Shown here: piece after piece, positions 51,901 through 60,900 of the stretch | How the letters are laid out: every line of letters begins with the position of its first letter | Position numbering within the stretch: the first letter of the stretch is position 1 | The notes under the pieces: model-generated | What the model was told of the DNA's origin: nothing | Database searches by the model: none | Seen by the model: the letters and a program-made list of their open reading frames with translations, nothing else | Translations under genes and position numbers: made by a program | Source of the DNA: Paracentrotus lividus | Taxonomy: Eukaryota; Echinodermata; Echinoidea; Camarodonta; Echinidae | Assembly (NCBI GenBank): GCA_940671915.1 | Contig: CALNVZ010003430.1 | Location: 20,232,140 to 20,296,139, forward strand | Direction: 5' to 3' | Length of the DNA: 64,000 nucleotides

Positions 51901-54900
51901 ATTTTTCCTTCACCCGTGCACTTAGCAATGGAAATTTAGTAACCCAATTGTTTCATATATTCAAATTAAGGTATAAACGTGTAATATAAAGTACACAAGT
52001 TAAATCAACTTAATAATTTTAATATCCTTCTGGGGTCATTAACAAATATGAAGTTTAAAAAAAAGCTCCCCGGAAGAGTACAATGCTTTCGCGGGGAAAA
52101 TCGAGGATTTATTACGACACCTCAAGAGGTGGCGCCACAACCAGAATGATCAGACGACAGCGGTAACGCCGCAACGCCGCAATGCGACAAGGGTTCCTAC
52201 AGCCGTGCGACAATGATGAACATGAATTATGAAATCGCGCGGCTTATATGACATGGTACCTTCTTGCCGCCCTCCGGCGTCTCTTGTTGAAGTTTGCCTC
52301 CGGTGGATACACTAGCAATGTTGGCAAAATACTGGATGACCTTTTTGGTGTTTTCTGTTTTCCCTGCACCTGACTCTCCACTGGTGGTGGTGGTAGGGGT
52401 GTGGTGGTGGTGGTGGTGGTAGCAGGTGGTATAATGGAAGGGGTGCAGGAAGGGGGTATTGATAGGATAGAATAGACGTAGAGGAGAAGTAGACGGAGGA
52501 TGAGAGGAGAAGGAGATATATCATTGAAGATAGAGAGCAAGAAGATAAAAATAAAATATAATAGCATTGTCATGTTCATTGTTAATAAAAACTGCATTTT
52601 GTTAGGCGATTTCTGCTGTTGAAAAATGTTGTTAGCGTATAGAAAAAAAAAAGCATATGATAATGGAACGCTCTACTCTATTTTGACATGCAGAAGCGAT
52701 GGAAGCTTTTCTAACATGCACTTCGTTCACGAAAACATTATTTCAAAGTTCAAGAAAATACATGAAAGTGTATTCAAGGTAAAAATTAAAGGGAGATTAT
52801 AAGTTTATTTTTGTCCTGTCCAGATTTGGAATGCAGAACATGCAACATTTCATAGTTTCGAACAAAACATGCAACATCAAGTGTATTTGACATAAGACAA
52901 GGAAACAAGGACAATGATCTTCTCATAACTGGTCTATTTTTTTGCAAATTAGGAGTAAAAGGGAAAGTAACTTGTGTAGTTTAACTTAGGACTATTGACT
53001 TTTTTCTTCATGCGGTATATTTATATATACTTGCAGCATTCATTTATCATTCATATTTTTGCATTCATTTTCTGCATTTATCATTCATTACATGAATATA
53101 AAATGCAGTGAAAACGTTCCTTTTTTCATTTTGAAATCATGATTTTACATGCCTATGCTATGTTTCAGGCTCATATGATTGCATGGATAATGAAATATTT
53201 TGAAAGAAAATTATATCGAATCGAGAATGTACATTTGAAATTTCGTGCAAGGGAGGGATTGGAGAGTCGCCCTAACTAAGATAACATAGTAAAAGTGTAA
53301 TCTTACATAATATTTAATGTAGATTAACTGAGCTCAAACCTAATTCCATTTGACAATAAATCATTTCCCAGTCAAACATATTTGCGGGAAATATAACAGT
53401 TTTTTTTTCTTCTTCTTCAAACGTGTCACTAAATAATTCCTGGTCTAGTCATGTTTTCAGATTATTTAGAAGATTTTTTTTTCACAGAACTTGAGCTCAG
53501 CTAAAATTTACAGATCATTTTCTAAGACTTATCGTAAAATACATACATGAACAATTACAATAACTTACGTACACAAATAAGTAACGTCACACTGTGACAT
53601 AAACATAGTATTATAATTACTGACATGATACAACGACTCTTCCATTGAAATAATAGTCCAATTAAAGAAGGGGAAAATATGTCATTGTATTCTCAGCAAA
53701 CTTAACGGGAAATCGCTTGCCAGCATTTTAAACTGTATTCTTAGAATTTAAAAATATGTATCAACACCAAATGATGTTGCATTATTCTTTCATCAATAAG
53801 TACTTATATAAGCCTTTAATCCTTATTGGGAAGTAGTTTTGGTGGGTGCAACAAAAATATATGTAATATAATAATAATGCAATATCTCATATTGAGAGTT
53901 AGGTTTTTTATTTTTAAAAATTTATTTATTTATTATTTTTGTTGTTGCGGGGTCTTAGTAATATATTGGCACATAATGCTTGAAAAAAAGGGAGGAAGAG
54001 GCATTGTACTGTATCAATCTCAAACACTCTGTTTAGCTGTAAAAATTAGGTTACGGCTACAAAATGTCTTATAGTATATATAAAAATCAGTAAATATTTA
54101 AATTCATGCGGATGAGATCGGAGACTGCAAACTCTGGGTGGAGAGAATAGAAACTAGAAAAACACGTTTGGTTGAAAACAACATAGAGAGACAAAGACGA
54201 TTCATGACGTAACATTAAATTAAGCTACATTTTATCAGTTAAAGACTGCAAACCTTTTATGGTTAATTCAATTTAGTTTAAGATCGTTATTGCATAGTTT
54301 AGAAGATAATGTTTCAACTCTGAATTTCAACTCTGAACACACGTCATGTTAATTTCTTGTTCATTTTTGAATTTCTTATATTTCTCGTGACATATCATTG
54401 ATATAGTTATGCTGAATAGTTTACACGTAATTAACTTATCGTGTTGTACATATTTTTTTTTAAAGTCAGACAATTTGTATATGGATTTATAGACTACTCA
54501 CTGCTAATCATTCAATAGTATCATATTTAGATTATAATTAATGACATCATATCATTTGATAAAGCTGGATGTATACTTCAATTTCAGTAATAGACCGACT
54601 TCATCCATTAAATAACAACTGTCGGTCAATAATAAATGATATTGACTTAATGATGCTTGTCTTGAATAATACTCACGTGATCAACATAGATTGGTTCTCG
54701 TGGTCTAGAGGAAAAGAGTGATATATTCAAACTTTTATTTAGAAAAAGAGAGAACATTATGCCAACTGAATATTTTTTGTTCGTTAAATTTCATTTTGAG
54801 TTGCTCTTTTGCTTTGTTTTGTTTTGTTTGTTTTTTAAAGTTTTATATGGCAAGTACATATTCGGTTGTGTTTGATTGCTCTTATATACTGTTATTGACA

Positions 54901-57900
54901 CAATTCGGCACAGTCGTCCATTTATACTTATTATTTTACTTTAATTATACTTGATCTTCTTCTACTTCTAGTTTTAGTAAGGGAGAAAACAATGTAAATA
55001 ATTGAGAATACAATTACAAGAAAAATATCCGATTCACCAAATCCACATCAGTTATCAGATGTTGAAATGAAGATAAATTTCCTGTCAAAAATACAATCAG
55101 ACTCTCGATACAAATCAAAAGAATAAACCACTCTACCCTTTCCACCATCTACGGTTCAGGATTTTTATATTTAGCATCCTATACGAGGGACTTACTTTGC
55201 AACATGTCATGGTAGGCGTTGTCAGCAATGGAGTAGACGTGGGGAGGCATTTCCGTACGCCTCTTACCCTTGTAGAGCATGACAACCTTGTCGGTGTAGA
55301 TGGGGAGCCTACGGTAGGGGTTGATGGCCACGCAGAAAAGACCGGAGTAGGTCTACAAAAAAAATAAGAAGTAAGAAAATAAAACAGAAACATTGATTTT
55401 ATTCAATTATCTAAGCAAAAATTCTTGATATTAAAGATTAGTAATTGTAATACGAATCCAGCCGTTACATAATTAAAAAGAATCCCGATCGTAAGATTTT
55501 TATTTTCATTAGGGATATATTTGTAATTCCTTCCATACAATCATAAAGCGGTTTAGATTTATTATTGATCGATTAGTTTATATGTAGGCCTACAATATGT
55601 TCTCTTGTTCTTTTATTGACCCCGTTTTTCGAAATCGTCTTCAGTTCAAGATAAGGCCCGGTAAAAAAGTGTTTCGTCATTATCGTCCTGTGCTATTAAT
55701 CTAGCCCTTTTTATTTCATCTACCATCGTTATCACATTCCTTTTCTCGACATCATATTCCATTTCATCGTCTATTTCGTTTACATGCATCGACATCAACC
55801 GAACACGCCCCCTGTCATGTGCCGGACCGTTACTACATCCCATCAGCTACCGGCCGGGCGATCGGGGGACTGAAGCGGTATGGGTTTGGTATGCCGTGCA
55901 TGCCCTACGCAGCCAAGCTCATGCCCATATATAGCCCGAGTTGGAGTGATACCCCAAGAAGAGCCCCGTCGCGCCGCAGCTCGGCTAGTAATCTTCACAC
56001 GCAATCCGCCATTTATATAACCGCGCTTAACCCTCTCCCTCATGTAATCCGCGGCGCCGCAATGCCAAAGCGTGGACATCGCTACATGGTAAAATGAGGA
56101 CTACCCTTGGTTGTGAATGTGGAAGGGTTAACTAGGGAACATCCCCAATTAGCGGATTGATTGATTGACTGGCTCTCGCAGGTGAAGTGATTGAAGAAGT
56201 TCAAGTTGTGGCTAATTAGATGAATGTCATTCATGAAATGCGATAATTAACGGACGAGATGTCAATTACATGTCGGGTATTAAATGACATTACTTTTAAC
56301 ATAAACTAACTTTGGGATTTTTTTTTTATAGGGCGGTCAAGGTATTCTCTCAAATGATACAGTTATTTCCTTAGAGCCATTTAATACAAAACAAACTTTA
56401 TAGCATTTATTTTTTTTTTTTTGTAAAACGAAAAAAAAACAAAAAAAAAAACACGAATAAGCTGTAGTCACTCAGGGCACCATTGTAACATTGTTGTTTA
56501 ATGTGTCAATGTATAGAAAAGCTATTGTCATGACTGAGTTTTCCCCAAATGAATGATATTCCCTTTATATTAAGATTATCACGGAAAAATGTACCGGCAT
56601 ATATATTATAAACTCTTTTAAAGTTTACAGCATTATACATGTACAGTTACAAAATTGTATCCGGTCCTCCTGATGCTCTCTAATCTATGCAAGCTTGTTC
56701 AATGTGTCACAATTTCGAAAAAGGTGTTTGAGGTCTCCATGATACAATTACATGGCTCAATGGTTAGACTGATGATTGTGAAGTGTTTCTTTTATTGGGG
56801 TTGATTGAGGTTTGATTCGCTTAAGATATGTGTAAATTGCTCTTAAAGAGCTCCGATGATTCACCAAGGGGTAAACATGTTGACTCGGTGACTCGTGGAG
56901 GGGTAATAAAACCAGCATAATAGGGGGAATCCACTTTGGCTTGGGTATTTACGTTGTGTAGGCATTGTAACACTTCCACCTATTCTTAGGAGTCAATTTT
57001 CTAATTCGCAACAAAATATCCTCCAGACAATTATTGATTATTTATCATGTTTGTATCCTTAGATACTGAAAACTTGTATTTGATAAAATAAAACGTTTTG
57101 TCTTGTGCTTTAAAAAAAAATATTTTTTTAAAATTTTGTATACCAGTAAAAGAAGTCGGATTAAGGAATGCGCAGCTTCTTTGCTTGGGCTTCTATATAT
57201 AACATTTTGTTTTGGGTCCTAGAAAAAGTTCATTCACTTAACATGGGGGAGGGGCCTGGGGAACATGGTTTCACCATAATATTTTAATATTTGTACTTTG
57301 TAGAACTATAACATGATTTATACCTGCTTTGACAGATATCTGCCTTTTTATATGTAAATATAATTTTGTTTGAGCGTTGAATTAACAAAGTTTGGCAAAG
57401 AAAAAACAAAACATCTTCTATGAATGAGGGGTACGCGTTGAAAGATATATTTAAAATGCTATTTCTAGGCAGTACTTGTAATATATCTCTTAATTATGAT
57501 GTCACAACTTTCGTTTGTGGATAATTATAGGTCGCAGAGTGAAGTTGTGATGGTAAACATATATATGTTTCGGTCTATTATTAGATGATGCATAGTATGA
57601 GGGTGAGTAATAAGGTTCTAATTTCAGAACGGTATGTGGTCCCTTGACGGTTGGGTGTTAAAAATTAATGCATTCATTCTAGGGTAACAATTACACGTAC
57701 GTTGAAAGTGCACATACATTGGTGGAACAAAAGTTACGTTTACTGTTCGATGTTTTCATTATTGAAATTGCTGGGGTTTTCTTTCTCTCTCGGTCTCTCT
57801 TTCTTGAACGAAATTTGACAGTCGAGGTATAAAAAGAAGCACAACTTCTTAAAATCTTATTCAACGATTTAACATGTTGGCTGACTGTTATTTGCATGTT

Positions 57901-60900
57901 AGTTAACGTGATTGAACTAATATGAAAGGATTTAAGGATTATTCATTAATTTGCGACTTAAATGACAAAATACAGAGGACTACGTGCAACTGGCAGTAAA
58001 ACCCAAAATCAAACAGCCTTTCAGAATTTTTGATTATTTGTTAATTAACAAATCCGAATATTCCTTTCTATCTACAAGGGTAGTAAACGTTTTTGATAAG
58101 GATATTTGGATTTTTTTTTTGCTCTTCTCCAGAAGAGACCGTAGAGGTGTTTAAACTGGAGAGCATTTCATCAAAGGACTTGTCGGACGTTTTATCCGAC
58201 AAACTGTTAAAAGCTACTGAAATGCTTGCATCTGATTGGCTGAGGGCAAATTTGTGGGATAAAATGTCTGACAAGTCCTTTGATGAAATGCCCCCTGGAG
58301 TATGTATCAGACTAAAAGATATCGTCATTCTTGAATTTGAACATATCAATGTACCACCTTCAAATTTTAGTTATTAATGGCTCGTGTTAAGTATATACCG
58401 TGTATTTTTAATCTTATTCTTTGGCCGCCTCTTAATTGCTATATACAATACATAACATTCGAATAAACTATGAAACATGTACCTACGTTAATGAAACAGG
58501 CAAAGGCATATACATGTTCATGTACAAAATGATCATAGAAATACATTTATACGGTCTGTGTCAAATAAAATGGTACAGTTGGAAAACATTTTTTTATAGT
58601 GTGAAGGTTAATATCAACGTGGTATTGTTTGTTATTTTCATAAAGCAGGAATATCACTCTTTCTTCTGCAATTTTTTTCATCACATTTGGTGCAGTATTT
58701 TTTGAGATATGACTAATTTTCTACAATCAAGAAAAATCCATTTTTCGCACGCCGTCCCATGCCTTTGTGTACGATTTCCGTGAATGACCGTGAATTCAGC
58801 GCTCCAGAACAATAGATGTGCGTAATTTCGATTTGTTCCTCGTCGCACAAAACTTAGCATAACTTTTGTTTTACGAAAGCAAATTATACAGGACAAAGCG
58901 CATGAGCAAGACAAATCTTTTGGCTTTAATTTGGTACCACAAACACACATTATATGAAAAGATTTCACACCTAAATGATTTTTTCCCCGACTGTACCATT
59001 TTTTTTGACACAGACTGTATAGTTATAGCCTCTCCAGTGATATTGATTTACAAAAAAAAAGTATCGTGATTGTCAATTATTGTAATGTTGCCTGTTAAAA
59101 TTTCAATGTTAAGTCCACATGCGTATGATAACTACGACACAATATCATGGAGTAAATAAGATGTTTAAATAGTTTATACATAACATATATTTAGATTTAC
59201 TCTTCTTGTATTTAGAGTAGAAATGAGAGTCATACTTTTCGAGACATCGGCCAAAAATGGGTGTTGCACCATTTATATTTTTACTCTCCCAAAAATAATT
59301 TTACTTCCAAAAAATTAGAATGTATTTTAAATGACTATTAATGTGTGATTGTTCAGTAAGGCTCTCTTTGTAAGTACCCACTCCCTCATTTAATAGTAAA
59401 TATCACATTAACGATAGCAAGACACGGTATATTTGTATTTTCGATGAAGTTGTTTTGCAAATAAACCTTATCCAATTCGTGATAAACTCTGATAAATGCA
59501 AACATTCCAATGATACCCATGCCAAGCAGCATATCTTGAATGTCACTTTAAATTGTTTATTTTGACTCAACATGCTTCGAAGCTATGTCTAATGTGAACT
59601 TTAATGTAAGAAACCTACTACAGAGTTTAGAAAACATAACATGGATTTCATCATATAGTTTTATATTCATTTGTAAGATTTTGTTACACTCCTTATTCAT
59701 AACGGATTTATTTTTATTCATTAAAAAAAAACCCAACAAAACAAATTAAATGTAATGGTTCCAAATTGCCTTTCTTAATTCCCCACATCCGCCACACTTT
59801 ACCTTTTATTTACACACATTGTTATTTTTCGATGTATATAATTTTTGTAATAGGCCTATTTTTTTTAAAGAGATGTACAATAAAAAAAAAATAATTTCAA
59901 GAATTAGGTAATTCAAATAAATCAATTCTGCGACAAATCGATTTCTATTGATACAAATCGGTTAAATTTAAAAGAAAAATAACAGAAAACTCTTTTTTTT
60001 TTAAACATTCAACCGGGGATATCTCTCATCTTAAGTTTATTTTATCCCATTCTATTGACGATGTGTGTATACCTAACACGAGTTGTTTATGTTAACACTT
60101 GTCCGTTAGAGTCTGGTTAAATAATCCGCGGTTTGGCTTGTTGAACTAACGTGTCTAAGCTAAAAGCGAATTAACCATGTAAAGCATACAATGATGCTTG
60201 TAACCTTTTGCTCATGAACAACAATTTTCCTGTAAGATTAAAGGTGTATCAGACGGCAAATAAGAAAGTAGAGGATATTTACATACAAAATAAGTTTGAA
60301 ACACTGTTGATGTTATGTGTCATGGTAGTTTTTAATTTTAAGATAGCGCAGACGTATTCGTAATAAAAGTTATTAAACTAAAATTGATAAATTATTAGAG
60401 GTTAATTGATCTATATTTGTTTAATGCTTCCAGCCATATATTATTGGTTAAACCATTAGACAATAAATTAATAAAATAATCAATGAATAAAACTACATTT
60501 ATAGAAATTGTGATAAATATCAAAAGCGTTAACAAATAAAATTTTACATTGTGTATTCGTCTTTCTGCATATTTTTTTTTATCGCAACTAACATTTAACA
60601 TCCGTGAAATATCTCTATACTCTATCTTTTCTTTAATCACGTTTTATTCTATAATGACATAGAGATGAATTTTGTTTTTTGTTGTTTCTTTTTCTTCTCA
60701 AGTAAATTAACCCACAGGTCGGTAGATTAAAAGTGTGTCGGTTCTTCATCAATCGTGAATGACGTTTTTGGCTATAGCACATATGGTAGACTCATCGTTT
60801 GAATTAGAGGTATCAATCAAAAGTAACTATTTCACATCATTGAGTGTATAAACCCTCTCTCTGTACTATTGTATAAGACTCCATACGCGTGTTATGTATC

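Noticed and set aside
55819-56097. 92-codon plus-strand ORF in the GC-rich island
   Set aside because: GC-rich sequence lacks stops by composition; no family match and no splice context.
58162-58377. Coding potential of the repeated SSKDLSDxLSDK-like peptide
   Set aside because: The peptide is just the translation of the MITE inverted ends and recurs at every copy in both strands.
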